Positions 22,804-34,733 are shown, counted from the stretch's first letter. The stretch is 64,000 nucleotides of DNA from Gymnopus androsaceus JB14 (GCA_009733575.1 ML769458.1:124001-188000); one strand, 5' to 3'. Numbers and translations: made by a program. The notes: generated by a model not told the origin, from the letters alone.

Positions 22804-22946
22804 TGTGACAGAAGTCACACGTTGAGTGGCTCGCAATAACAGGGATAGCGCTGCGATTGTAAGAGAAACTCCTGAACTAACTACAGACATGCCCTTGATA
22901 TACGATTCGGAGCCCAGCACAGGCAGGATTGATCCATTCCGTTACA
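22804..22946 (-). repeat. 5' LTR of the gag-only element
   Basis: 143 bp, same ends and length as 19082-19224, with only a few differences seen by eye. A tRNA-type primer site directly inside it could not be assigned. Confidence 0.9.
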
Positions 22947-22951
22947 CATTT

Positions 22952-23725
22952 TTACACGTACATCGAATCAAACCTTTGCCAACATACACGAATCTTCCAT
23001 TCTCTACTCACCAATTGAAATGGAACGGTTGGGATTGAATCAGAAGGATGAAGGAGGATTTAGTGGACTGGATAACGGTGGAAGGGCTTGGACATGAAGC
23101 AGTGGTGGTAAGAACATCAGTGAATTCGACTGGTCAGGGCTGAAGGAGTGACAAATGAAAGCCCCGACTCATTCTATATCAATAGAACGTTGCTCTAGAA
23201 CAACCTCCACTTGCCGCTGAATCGATCTATTTCCTCCTTCGCCTGCTAGCAAGTCTATCTCATGTATAAAGCCTTGTATCTCGAACTCTTCAACCATTGG
23301 CTTATGACCCTGTGGCTGTCGCCAGTGGTGGTTCGAACTGTACCTTGTCTATCCAGAATCCGGAACCAAATGGCACTAGTACTGTTACATATCACATCAA
23401 GCTCGGTTAGTGGTCGGAGAGTCAAGCAGTGGCAAAACTCTTCATGGGTGATTGAGAATTCACAGAAACCGTAGCTGGGTTATCCTGGAGCTTCTCCTTG
23501 TGAATCAGGATAACAAAAGGATCCCACCCTCCATTCTCTGCCTCTTTGTCTCTCCTTCTACAAGTTCGAGTTCACAACAGAGGGCAGATTGAAAATCGGA
23601 AATCAGAAATAGGGGAGGAAGAGGGAAGAAAACAGGATGGAATCAGACTTGGATGGCGTGGTGGTGGAGAAAGGAGAGAGAGGAGGGGTGGAGGGAAGCT
23701 CAACTGACTGCTTTGGATGTATTAT
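22952..23725. other. Intergenic, no gene seen
   Basis: Flank of the LTR element followed by purine-rich sequence (23580-23700). No supported coding region. Confidence 0.4.
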
Positions 23726-24900
23726 AATTGATCCCCTTCTTGGTACGAACATTTACTCAGCACTTTGACGCTCTGAGGAGGACCCATCAGTTGCAAGAGA
23801 TCGTCAAAGTTCACCTGCACGCAGTCTTTTCCACTGTCAATGGCAATTATATCTTTGATATTCATAGAAACACTGATACTGAGCATCTAGCCGTGCTTTA
23901 CTCTGCTTATCTCGATACTTTCAAGGCCGGAATTATCGCAGTGAACCAGTCGAACAAGACTCAAGGATTCTAGGTGTGTGCTGCCAGTGCTGCCAGTGCT
24001 CCAGCAGATGCATATTGTTGGCTCTCATCAACACTATCGACAACACTCACCGGATTCAACACATCCACAAAGTTGGTCCCTTCACCCCAGGTAATAATTG
24101 TGCCAGAAACTCGTTAAACCTCTGCATCAGTGTGTTTTCTTATCTGGCTTTCAGTTCTGTGGATTTGATTCATACATACTAATAAGTGACAGTGGAGAGC
24201 AGATATTTGTTCTTCCTTGTAAGGATGCGCTCAAAGGCTTCCCCCTCTGGCTTTACCTTTTGCTCACCGCTGGTGAAAACTCAACCGAAAGTATCACCCG
24301 GAGCCTCCCAAGAGCTCCCAAGCCTGCTGCTCCGAACGAGGTTTATGATGAAGATGTTCAGATCAATACACTCGAGAAATTGGTTGAAAGGTACTAGAAC
24401 TCGCCACCTGGTCTGTCAAGGTTCGTACTTTCTTTTGTTAGAAGGACCTTTTGAGCACTCCCACACATTGTCATTTACCTCTAGCTCGCGATTTTGAAGA
24501 CCGGGTATGTCTCTTCAACCCCAACCAATGTGTCGCGCTCAACAATTCCAGTAAATTGGAGATCATCAACATGGCGAATTTCTTCTAGGAAGGTCGCCAC
24601 CATGAGTTCAACAAGCATCAGTTCAACCATGTTATTGGCCATATCTCGAACAACACCTGGATTAATAAGACTGCGTCAGATTCAATTGCGATACCGGCGC
24701 ACTCTGTTGGGCTTCCCCAAGGAGAGCCCCACCCTGTGTTTGAGGTCGACTTCCAGTTGAAGTAATCAGTCGGCTTTAATCTTTGACCTCGGTTCACCAG
24801 AGTCATTGTAACTAGTATCCACAGTATGTGGCTCGTGGCCTTTTGTACATTTATCATCAAAAAAGCTGATTTTGACTATGTATTCGAAGTTGAAGAACAT
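23726..24900 (+). pseudogene. Decayed protein-coding gene, family not recognised
   Basis: Several plus-strand blocks read like coding sequence but in shifting frames: about 23728-23973 (containing VKVHLHAVFSTVNGNYIFDI), about 24188-24397 (SDSGEQIFVLPCKDALKGF) and about 24500-24770 (containing HHEFNKHQFNHVIGH and PQGEPHPVFEVDFQL). Stops and frame changes separate them, although some gaps could be introns. I cannot name the family. The last block has the look of a secreted or oxidoreductase-like domain, but that is only an impression. Confidence 0.4.
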
Positions 24901-25345
24901 TATTTTGTGCTATGATTGAGCTGTTGTGCGCCGGACTGCCGAGAAGAATATTTGAGGGCAAATGGCCAATGAGAAAATGATGATGATACTAAATTCTGAC
25001 TTACGATTGCAAGACATAGATATGAGCTATCGTTCCCTGATTCGTCTCCAACCAATTTCATGGTTTCTTCTCAACTGCGGTTCAACAATACAACTAATTT
25101 GGTCTCCCTATGAGAGCCGTTCAAAGTTTGCGGATGGAAGTCATAACTTGTAATTTGTAAAGCGCCAAATGTAAACTAAGCGCTCAGTGACATCGTGGCA
25201 AATGATCATCAACAAGTTGGCGCTAGTGCAGTATATAAGGCTTGCTGCTTTTTGATTGTTTTTTGATACCGCCCACCATGTCCGAGGAATTAGTGACAAA
25301 CCATAGGCAAGCATCAATTCTTTTTTGAGTTTTTAAAAAAAATTT
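24901..25345. other. Intergenic, no gene seen
   Basis: Holds a TATATAAGG box at about 25232 followed by an ATG at 25278 that opens only a short frame. This may be a decayed gene start. Otherwise featureless and AT-rich. Confidence 0.35.
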
Positions 25346-25353
25346 GCTGAAAG

Positions 25354-25845
25354 CAAGGGGTGTTCAAAAAAATAAGCGCTGACATGACCTCGGGGGGGTC
25401 TGAGAAGTCCTTATGACTAAAAATTTTTCATACTATTGAGGCTCTGAGGGGTGTTCTAGGTCAATTCAACCACTGAAATAAGGCTGTAAAAACCATTTAA
25501 AGCACTCAACATCTCAAATCTCCCTGAAAAACATGGATTTTATAGGATATGATGCAATTTAGTACCAATTTAGCACCTCCATCAAAAAATGTTGTCAATG
25601 CAAGTGCACTTACACCAGGTTGAATTGAACTTAGATGAACTGCTGTGAATTAAATTGCCTCTGGAAATTTTGTTTAAAGGTGCAAAGGAACAAAAATGGT
25701 TATGTAATACAAATTTGAAGTTGGAAATCCTCCAAAGTGTGGGAAAATTTTACTATATATAGGCGGTGGAAGGGGGGGGGGTTCATGAATCCTTATGACC
25801 CAAAAACAAGGTCATGTCGGGACTTAGTGGGTTGAACACCCCTTG
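25354..25845. mobile_element. hAT-type MITE, 492 bp
   Basis: Terminal inverted repeats CAAGGGGTGTTCAA are flanked by a perfect 8-bp duplication GCTGAAAG (25346-25353 and 25846-25853). Similarity between the arms extends about 40 bp (through GACATGACCT). Non-coding, with poly-G tracts near both subterminal regions. Confidence 0.9.
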
Positions 25846-27185
25846 GCTGAAAGCAACTTTTGTATAGGAAGCACTCATTGAATGTCAATAGTCATGATAC
25901 TGGGTGTGTTAACAGATTTTTGAAATCATTTTGGTACTGAGTTCACAAAGCATGTTCGCCAATGCATCCAACTTTGAAATCAGTGGAGGCCAATTTATGG
26001 TGATGGGTGAGTCTGAGATTTTCTGCAATTTGCCCATGTGCTGAGTTAAATCCGGGAACAGCAAGCGGTGAGGAGAGAAATCGGACATCTACAAGTGATG
26101 AGGAAAAGAAAATTTCAGAGTGGCTGAATGCTCCAGACTGTTTGACCAATTTCACTACAGCCAAAAACAAGAAAACTGCAGGAACTGGCCAATGGATTCT
26201 CAGCCATCCCGAATATGCCATGTGGCAAAATTCGCCAAACATCTTATGGATAAAAGGAAAAGGTATGTTCTTATCAAAATTTGGAATTACCACTCAGGTC
26301 AAATAATGCCATTTAGCGGGATCAGGGAAAACAATCTTGTCGTATGTTTCCCTTATTAAATGTCACAGTTATGAATACTGAATCTGTAAGCAGAACAACA
26401 ATCATTGAGGATCTCTGTCACCATGGCAAAGACAATGTGTGCTTTCATTATTTTGATTCTCGTGACAACTCCGGGGCCAAATCAGGGTATCGAGGGCTTC
26501 TCTTATCCCTCATACAACAAATGAGCTACCACAAGAAAACCATTCATTCTGCATTGCAAAGACTATATGAAAGCTGCAGACATGGCCTATCAGTTGCACC
26601 ACCAAGCAATACTGAGCTGGAAATTTGCCTGAATATGATTTTAGAAGAGGCTACTCCCTTCATTGTGCTTGATGCAATGGATGAGTGCTGTGAAGCAGTA
26701 GAAGTCCTCAATTGGCTTTCCAGCATATCCAGCAAACTTTGGATTGTAGTAACAAGCCGTCACCCCCCTGAAGGACAAGTAGCCAGTGTTACTGGACAGA
26801 TTACAATTGATAATCCTGATTCTGGAATTAATGAAGACATTGCAACCTACTTGCAAATCCAAATGCAAAACCACATTTTCAAAGGGGACTTGAAGACTCA
26901 GGTTACAACCAAATTGATAGAGAAATCTCAAGGACAGTAAGTGCTGTGAATATTATAACTCACTTGAAGTTTATGAAGTCATTTTAGATTCCGCTGGGTT
27001 GACTGCCAATTTCAAGTTCTGAAAAGATGTGCTACGCCAAAAGTGGTTTGGAGAACTTTGGAAAAACTGCCTCATGACTTGGAGGAAACCTATGCTCAGG
27101 CAGTCAAGAAATCAATGGAAAGTGAACACAATGAAGATGCCCATAATCTCCTTTTATGGCTGACCTATGCTTTTGAGCCTTTGAG

Positions 27186-27413
27186 TGTTGGAGTGAGTGT
27201 TAGGAGCCCGAGAAGATCATCGAAAAAGCGTCCAATTGCCCTCACAGTATGGAGGAGGGATAAACGGGTAAGGTACATCGTACATACGGGTGCCTATATA
27301 TACCAAACTCACAGATAAGATATCTATGGCTGTACATCAGACAAATAGATAACGGCGGATCTGTGCGCGGACCAATTGCACATCCATCGGTACTTCCGAC
27401 ACAATCTCCAACA
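27186..27413. mobile_element. Solo LTR, 228 bp, in the NACHT gene
   Basis: Ends TGTTGGAG...CTCCAACA, flanked by the 5-bp duplication TTGAG (27181-27185 and 27414-27418). Excision plus one TTGAG restores the reading FEPLSLNQVADIL across the site. Confidence 0.92.
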
Positions 27414-27533
27414 TTGAGTCTGAATCAGGTTGCAGATATTTTATCTATTGACCAAGTAGTGGACCAGAGAGATCTTATGGATTTCAAGTTGCATCTTGTT
27501 ATTGATTCTAATCTTGTTGCAGTGGATAATTCT

Positions 27534-28540
27534 AATGGGAAACCCTGGGTTTCATGCAAATCATTATTCAGAAACCCATTACACCATTGTCACACATTTG
27601 TCACATCCATTTTCTATGACGTTGGATGCCTCTGGGCTACTTCAAAGCTCTCTTAGTTGAGACTTGGCTCAGAACTGTGCTTTGAATGTGCTTGGACTAT
27701 GCAATGAGTTTGATTCAGATTACTTACAAGTGTGTGTCTGCTCATCCTTGCCTGCCCCAAATGTAGACATTTTGTCTGCTCTTCTCACTGTCTCCTCATG
27801 TCTAATTCAACACTAGATCATTCCAGAATCCAGTATGTATGATATATAGAGTAGTCTACAACATTGGAAGCCTTGCATGGCACTTGTGACTTGACTCAAG
27901 GCTCCCTGTCTGCCCCCAAATTTAGTTCCTTTTCACTCAGTGTCAGATACCACAGTCTAACTTCCCTGCCTGTTCCTGGCTCTCTCTGTGACTCACAGAG
28001 AGAGATTAAAAACTGTTAACAAGAGTACCTCAGTAACAATCAATACTAAGTATTTACCATATACTGTAGCATTTTAAGCACTTCGTAAGTCACAGGTCAC
28101 AGGGCATCCAAATTTTACGAACTGTCACACCATGTCGCAGGTCACACGGGGGGTCTACGAAAATATGAGCAATTTCAACCCAAAAATTGCGGCCTGCGGC
28201 GCCAAATTTTGTATTTTTTCCCCTAAAATTTTGGGTGTCACAGGTTGCACTATATGCCTACGAAAAAAAATATTCATACAATTGGTCACAGTCATAGGCC
28301 CTTACGAAGTGCTCGAAATGGGACAGTAGAGTGTCTCCCATGACATGACTCCTGAGACTTGAGTCACAGACTTGTTATTAATGCTACACTGGGCTGCGGA
28401 TGAGTTCTGGATGAGTTCTGGAGTCTCCAAAAATGTTGTTACTTGATGTGACAATATGTGACCAATGTGTGACCTGCCAGGGTTTCTCAACAATAATTTG
28501 GGGTTTCTACTCCAAATGGGGTTTCCGATTAGAATTATCC
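27534..28540. mobile_element. MULE-like non-autonomous TIR element, 1007 bp
   Basis: Terminal inverted repeats of 22 bp (GGATAATTCTAAT-S-GGAAACCC, one mismatch) are flanked by a perfect 9-bp duplication TGTTGCAGT (27525-27533 and 28541-28549). The 9-bp duplication suits Mutator-like transposition. No transposase is encoded. Another TIR element (28064-28326) is nested inside. Confidence 0.9.
28064..28326. mobile_element. TA-flanked MITE nested in the MULE-like element
   Basis: Inverted ends CTGT..CATTT..AGCACTTCGTAAG of about 26 bp with a few mismatches; TA on both sides (28062-28063 and 28327-28328). 263 bp, non-coding. A motif in its ends recurs inside the 6-bp-TSD family at 34060 and beyond. 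Confidence 0.75.
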
Positions 28541-31500
28541 TGTTGCAGTTGACACAAACAATGTGGTCCAGCTGGCACACTACTCAGTTAAGGAATTTTT
28601 GATCAAGAGTTCCAAGTATACTCAAACACTAGGTTTGTTTGAGATCAATGAACAACTTGCACATCACAATATTTCTCAGGCATGTATCATATATATATTA
28701 CAGCTCAAGAATGACTTCTTGATGGATGATCAATCTTGGCCCTCTTTTCCATTGGTACATTATGCTTCGAAATATTGGATAGATCACATGAAAGCATTGA
28801 ATAACCTTAGTTCAAATGATGCTTTGTACAATTTAGCAATGAAGATCTTGAATGAGGAAAGTCCACAATTCATCACTTGGTCAGAGATCTATGAGTGTTG
28901 TGAAAAATGGAAGGATATCAATTACAATGATGAGGAAATGTTGCATGATGTAGCAAGACATTCAAAAAGAACATTACATAGGAGGCAAACCGCTCTATTA
29001 TGCTGCAATATGTGGTCATAAAGATTTAGTGGAATTTTTAGTAAGGAATAATCAGAATTTGGATGCTCAAGGAGGAACATATGGAAGTGCTCTTCAGGCA
29101 GCAGTATACAATAATCATGAAGTGCTGGTAAAACTTCTTCTTGATCATGGAGTGAATATCAATGCTACAGGTGGAAGGTTTGGGAATGCGCTAGTAGCAT
29201 CAGCATATGAAGGCCATCTTCCAATTGTTGAACATCTCCTAAACAACGGAGCTGATGTCAATGCTCATGCTGAATTCACGGTTGGAAGTGCTCTTCATGC
29301 AGCAGCATACAATGGTCATCAAACTGTCATCAAACTCCTCCTGGACAATGGTGCTGATCCACATGATCAGAGAGGACATCAAGGAAATGCTCTTCAAGTT
29401 GCAGCACAGCAGGGAAATGAAGCTATTGTTAAGATCATGTTAGATTATGGTGTAAATATTACTACCCATAATGGTCGCTTTGGAGATGCACTCCAAGCAG
29501 CAGCATACAATGGTAATGAGTCCATTGTGAAAATAATTTTAGCTAATGGAGGAGACATCCATGCTCAGGGTGGTCAATTTGGAAATGCACTCCAGGCTGC
29601 AGCTGTCAGTGGTAGTGAATCCACTGTGAAACTGCTTTTGGCCAATGGAGCAGACATTGATTGTTGTGGTGGAACATATGGTTATGCTCTTCAAGCAGCA
29701 GCCCACAATGGTCATATAGCTGTTGTTAAATTTCTTCTCAGTAATGGAGCAGATGTCAATGCTGAGGGTGGAGTATATGGGTTTGCACTACAGGCAGCAG
29801 CTGCAAGTGAGAGAAAAACAGGAGGCACTATCAAGCTTCTCTTGGACCATGGTGCAAATATTCAAGCTGAGGGTGGGGCATTTGGAAATGCCCTCAATGA
29901 AGCAGCAATTGGCAATGAAGAGGCTGTTGTACTTCTTCTAGAAAACGGGGCTGATATTTGTGCTCAGACTGGGAGGCATGATACAAATGCCTTAAACCAA
30001 GCAATCTCTTTTGGCAAAGATTCCATTGTGAAACTGCTCTTGGCCAATGGAGCAGATTCTCGGATAGCAGGAATACGTGGTTCCCCTCTCACAGCTGCAG
30101 CTTACGAAGGTAGTAAGTCTATTGTAAACATTCTTCTTTCCAGTGGAGCAGACTTTCATCTACAAGGAGGGCAATATGGGAACCCTCTTCAAGCAGCAGC
30201 TGCTACATGGAGGTCTTGTAGTGAGAGGATTCAGATTGTCCAACTTCTGCTGGATTATGGGATGGATGCTAATGTCCAGGGTGGAGAATATGGAAATGCG
30301 CTTCAAGCAGCAGCTCTCCGGAGAGATGATGCCACTGTTAAGCTCCTGTTAGAACATGGGGCAGACATTCATGCCAAGGGTGGGAAATTTGGAGATGCTC
30401 TCCAAGCTGCACAACACAAGGCTCGAAAAGGTGTGGTTGAACTTCTATTAAGGCATGGAGCATCAGAGAAAATTCAGAAATAGTGCATTGGATATGTCAT
30501 GTTTGCATTATAAAAGAAAACTTACATTGTGAGTGTCAAACTATAATGCATCTGTGCCATAGTTTAGTAAAATTGCTGGTGATATTCTTTTTTTTTGTTT
30601 GTTTTCTGTTTTTTCAAATTTTTTGTTATTAAATTGGTAGTATTAGCCTCATATGCCTAGTAGCCAGGCCTGCAACTTCCCCTAAAACTTCATAAAAACC
30701 ACCAGTACCATTTTATTTGAAATTAACTTCCTTTTATGTAATTTATTTGATTTTTTGAACATCAGCAAAACCTGGCTGATAGGAATATACAGCAATCAAT
30801 ATAACTTATTCTCTTGCTTTCAAGGATCATTTAAAGTTCAATTCGCTTCACACTGAGAAGAGGTCCGGAAAAGTGGACAAGAGCAAGTTACAGGGTCCAA
30901 TCCTCCTGTGCTCCTTAAGTGTCAGTAAGCGACTCCCTATTCATGCAAAATGCTACTCCACACACACCACCAATGATTACTGTATAGGTTCGACCATAAG
31001 TTCGGTGGGTGTTGTGCGTTATGGCTGAACTTCAATTCTTTACAATTTCGGTCCCTAAATCAAGCGTTACACTGTTACACATTCAAAAATTTGACATTTT
31101 TACAGTCATTCTGAGAAATTTTTTGAAACTTGCATTACTTTTTGGGAAAATTTGAGGTTCAACCAGCATTGTTATGCATTATGATCCTTAAATTTGCCTG
31201 GTTCGGAACCCCACCATTACCATTAAACTAATATGCTGAATTTTTGGCAAGACCTCAAGAACGCGATTCTTGACAAGTTTCCTTCTAGAGACAGTATAAG
31301 AGAGCTATAGTGAGCCCGAGCTGATAGCTGTAATGAGTCTAATAAGTGTGGAAGTACTCGGACCAACAGAGCCACAGTATTGAACTGGATATCAGCTCTA
31401 AGTAGTTTGTAGGAATCCGTAGTCTGGTAGTGGAGTCTCACTGGCATGTCAACGCCAGTACTCATGTAAAAGAGGCACATCGCCCACATAGACTTGAGCT

Positions 31501-32094
31501 CAAAAGGATACACTCTGAAGACAAGTAACTCAGGGATTATGGAAGGATATGGACTTTGCGAAACGGGACAGAACCAATTCAAGTGAGCTGATGTTGAGAT
31601 TGTCATGATAGCCAAAGGGTACTTTGAAGCTTGATACCAAGGAAGCGCTAATAATTTGTTTGGCGCCAAAAAACAGATAAAACAGTGTATGCCGAAAAGA
31701 ACAAAACAAGAGCAGAAGGATTGATGAAGCCAAGAGAGTATACATAGACCCTCAAAGTGATGTGTACCAGGATCAGAAGGCATACATGTCTGCCAAGAAA
31801 CGGAAGAAACGACACATAATAGACAGAGATTCGAGCTAGGAGAATGACACTGTACATTAGTTGGTATTTTCCTGCATGAATATACTCCAGGGATATAGAG
31901 ATATGGATATGGTTGGGAAGCTACGAGGACAGAGAATGATAATGCAAAGGAATGCAAGAAGGATACAATAAGTTACAACAAGAAACAGAACTATGATGGG
32001 ATTAGTGAGCATGGCACTGGGCATGTGTCAGCTACATAGCAGTACGTGTCACCCAGGAAAGGACCAAAGGTGCATAACCCAGATAGAAATAGGG

Positions 32095-32441
32095 TGTAAT
32101 ACCCATAAGAAGCAGATGAACAGACATTAGAGTTGCAGATATATGCATATACGGACTATTTTATTATAATTTCTCCTTTTCTGAACAAGTTGTACCATTT
32201 CTCTGGATTCTTGAAGTACTTTATTATTTAACCAGTGTCTGGCCGAGAGTAGTATAAAAGCCTAGCTATATTTCCTTTGCAAAACAAGTTACCTTTGGAC
32301 CTCATTTGTTGCTAGTGTGAATCCTCGTTGACGTAGCTGAGACAGGAAAGATACCACTCCCTTGTGAACCAAAGTAATACTTTGTGTGGTACGGAAAGAG
32401 TTGTTTATTGTGCCCAGCGTTAGAGACTTATAATCCTGACA
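32095..32441 (+). mobile_element. Probable 3' LTR fragment of a truncated retrotransposon
   Basis: Begins TGTAATACCC directly after a purine tract (AGATAGAAATAGGG), contains a TATA box (TATAAAA at 32253) and ends CCTGACA at 32441. No matching 5' LTR or target duplication was found, and the upstream 31220-32090 has no recognisable pol motif. A 244-codon minus-strand frame there is not called. Confidence 0.45.
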
Positions 32442-32931
32442 ACTGTGAAAACCCCGACTTAAACCAAGTCAAATTGTTGTTCTAGTTTTGAGGAGTCTAG
32501 TGTGACCACCAAGAAATGACCATCTGTTGCGACTGAGCTCAGGTGTACAGGAAGCAAACTGTCTGTTGTCCTGAGTGGTTTTGCCCTACTGTTGGGAATC
32601 ACTTTGTTGAACCAAGCCATATTTTTGGCAGTTCTTTTTGTTGTCACTGTTATATTGTTGCCCCTATCATTGCCCCAAATCAGTATAGATTGATTAGAAA
32701 AGGAGATCCTATCCTTCAATCATCTACCAGCATCACTTCGAGAAGCACCAGTCACTTTTGAGAGACAAATAGAGTATTTTCTTTGTGGAACCTTTGACAA
32801 TGCACCCTTGCTATTTAAATTGATAGCCAAACCCCCTGTGTTCTGATTGCTTAGTGTTGATTACTCTGCACTACTTGAACCAATGGACCCTCAGCTTGTT
32901 AATGCAAACTTATGGTTGAAACTATACAGTA

Positions 32932-33737
32932 TGCTTCAGTCAGACTGAAGCATTATGGGAAATAAATCATTTCAATACATAGAGAAATTGTACTTTTTCA
33001 GGGTACTGTGTAATTACGACCTAAAGTTCCCATAACCATAACATGGTCCCTGGGAATTTGGTTATTTTGAAAATCGTAATGCATAACAGGGTTCAAGGAA
33101 CTTTGAATTTTGCAAAATAGTAACTCAAAATTCCGAAAAATTGTGCCAAAATGCCCAAAAAAACACCAGAAATTTTTTCCGTAACACTAATTTTTGGCCT
33201 GAGAACTCCACTTTTTGAAGTTCTTACTGTAACACATGAAACCCAGGCACTTTAGGTCATAATTATACAGTATTATAGAAAGTAAATATTTCTTAGCACT
33301 TAAGAAGAAAATAAATTCAGACTGATTGAAGCTCAAACTTTCCGTAAATGTCCAAAATGATATTTTTCACACATATTCAGAAGCAATGAGCTTCAGCTGA
33401 CCCGAAAACATCAACTACCGAAGCCGGCCGAAGCATTGCATTTCAGGACTGCTGAAATGGTAGTGGTCACCATTTCAGCAGTCCTGAAATGGAATACTTC
33501 GGCCGACTTCCATAATTTATGTTTTCAAGTCAGCTGAAGTAGATTACTTCAGGTACTGTCCAAAAAAAGTTATTTCTTCCCTTTGCGGAAAGTCCGATCG
33601 CGAGCTTCAGCCAGTCTGAATTTATTTCCTTCGGAAGCTCTAGGAACTATGAATTTTCCATAATACCCTGAAAAAGTACGTTTCTAGTATGTGTTGAATT
33701 AAATCATTTCGCACAATGCTTCAGTCTGACTGAAGCA
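32932..33737. mobile_element. Foldback element with nested MITE
   Basis: Two long inverted arms meet at about 33465. Ends TGCTTCAGTC...GACTGAAGCA are flanked by TA (32930-32931 and 33738-33739). The left arm is longer only because a 265-bp MITE interrupts it. The inner part (33390-33540) forms a hairpin with 72-bp arms about 85% matched. Non-coding. Confidence 0.8.
33006..33270. mobile_element. TA-flanked MITE, 265 bp
   Basis: Inverted ends CTGTRTAATTAYGACCTAAAGT; TA at 33004-33005 and 33271-33272. The opposite arm of the surrounding foldback element supplies the empty site (GGGTATTATGG). Confidence 0.85.
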
Positions 33738-34059
33738 TAATCATTGGCGGTGTGACATAGTCACCGCGCATATTTTCGGCTTCTACTGCGCGTATCGGAT
33801 CCGGGACGGGCTCAAGGATAAAGGGAGATGATCAGGCCGAAGGAGTCGTTCTGATTGCAGTACCATGTAACACTACGGATATCTAGTTGGCCTGGTACAA
33901 TTTGTACTCGCTCGTGGTCAAAAAAAGTCGACGAGAGAGTCGATTAGACCGGTTAATAGATTCCATCAAGAGTCCAAAACAAAACCCAACCTCCTTGTCA
34001 CTACTCCGCTGCTTCCAATCGATATTAGCAAAAGTCCAAACGTGCTGTGAAGTCAAAGC

Positions 34060-34733
34060 TATGAGGTCATTTTTCACCAAATATTCCAACTTTTGACTGA
34101 TCCGTTTTGATGGCAATTGAATACATTCAGTTCGTCAACTTCAACTTTGTGTATGCCAACTTCAACTTTATGTGTACTGTTTTAGTGCAAGTCAAGGTAT
34201 TCCAATTTTGAGATCATAGAATATATCTATGTCCCAACAAGTTTGACTTCTGTGGGACCCGGGAAGTAAGTCCTGTACCATTTCAAGCACTTTGTAAATA
34301 GCATTAAGATTTATAAGCGCCCACTTAGCGCACAGTGAAATGGCCTTATATAGTAATTTCTGACAGCTTTGGCCTCTGAAAAATATGCGAAATCAACTAA
34401 GATCTCAAAAATACTTATCACAGAATGATTCTGAGAATGTGACATTTGATTTCAGTCTTGTACTTATGAAGTACTCAAAATGTTACAATCAGATTATGCC
34501 ATGCTCCTCTCTACAGGTTACCAGCTAAACAATATATTGTATGGTTGATATATGCATGGCCACAAGTAGTAGTAGTATTACCCTGAAGTTAAAGCTAAAG
34601 TAACACAAGTTGAAAGTTGAAGTTGAACAAAAAGTTGAAAGTTCGAGTTGAACATGTGATTCAAAGTTGAAGTTGAAATACAAAGTTGAATTTCAAGTTA
34701 AAGCCGAAATATTTGGCGAAATATCACCTCATA
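34060..34733. mobile_element. TIR element, family with 6-bp target duplication, member 1
   Basis: Inverted ends TATGAGGTSATWTTTCRCC; flanked by CAAAGC (34054-34059 and 34734-34739). Copy B has a single GAAAGC at the same place. 674 bp. Subterminal regions are runs of AACTTCAACTTTCAACTT. No coding capacity. Confidence 0.85.

Larger units (their letters stand above)
19082..22946 (-). mobile_element. Gag-only LTR retrotransposon (TR-GAG type)
   Basis: A structurally complete element of 3865 bp: two 143-bp LTRs (19082-19224 and 22804-22946), both starting TGTGACAG and ending GTTACA, flanked by a perfect 5-bp duplication CATTT (19077-19081 and 22947-22951). Coding runs on the minus strand. Only gag is present, with no room for pol; the remainder is a leader with a GA microsatellite and a short 3' region. 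This fits terminal-repeat retrotransposons with a GAG domain, which depend on another element's enzymes. The near-identical LTRs suggest a fairly young insertion. Confidence 0.9.
25952..30483 (+). pseudogene. NACHT-ankyrin (STAND/NLR-like) gene, copy A, broken by insertions
   Basis: A fungal NLR-like signalling protein: NACHT NTPase plus ankyrin array. Exons: 25952-26006, 26062-26262, 26317-26341, 26394-26936, then an exon from 26988 onward. The N-terminus MFANASNFEISGGQF is typical of agaric NACHT proteins. The Walker A motif GKAGSGKT spans the exon 2/3 junction; Walker B is FIVLDAMDE at about 26658-26684. The post-NACHT region (about 27000-28990) is interrupted by a solo LTR (27186-27413) and a 1007-bp TIR element (27534-28540); removing each with one target copy restores the frame. 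A frame change near 28980, not explained by an intron I can find, precedes the array (about 15 repeats of roughly 33 aa, 28998-30480, most beginning GNALQAAA). Such proteins sense ligands through the repeats. This copy cannot make a full-length product as read. Confidence 0.88.
30963..33754. mobile_element. Composite TIR element, 2.8 kb, absent from copy B
   Basis: Ends CACACCRCCAATGATTA in inverted orientation. ACA flanks both sides (30960-30962 and 33755-33757), and copy B has the empty site CTCCACATAG at about 42560. The interior holds an LTR-like segment and a foldback element but no recognisable transposase. Superfamily uncertain: the 3-bp duplication fits CACTA or Harbinger-like groups. 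Confidence 0.75.

Noticed and set aside
31223..31957. 244-codon minus-strand ORF inside the composite element
   Set aside because: No recognisable motif; the amino-acid composition looks like antisense of non-coding AT/AG-rich DNA, and it lies in an inserted repeat absent from copy B.
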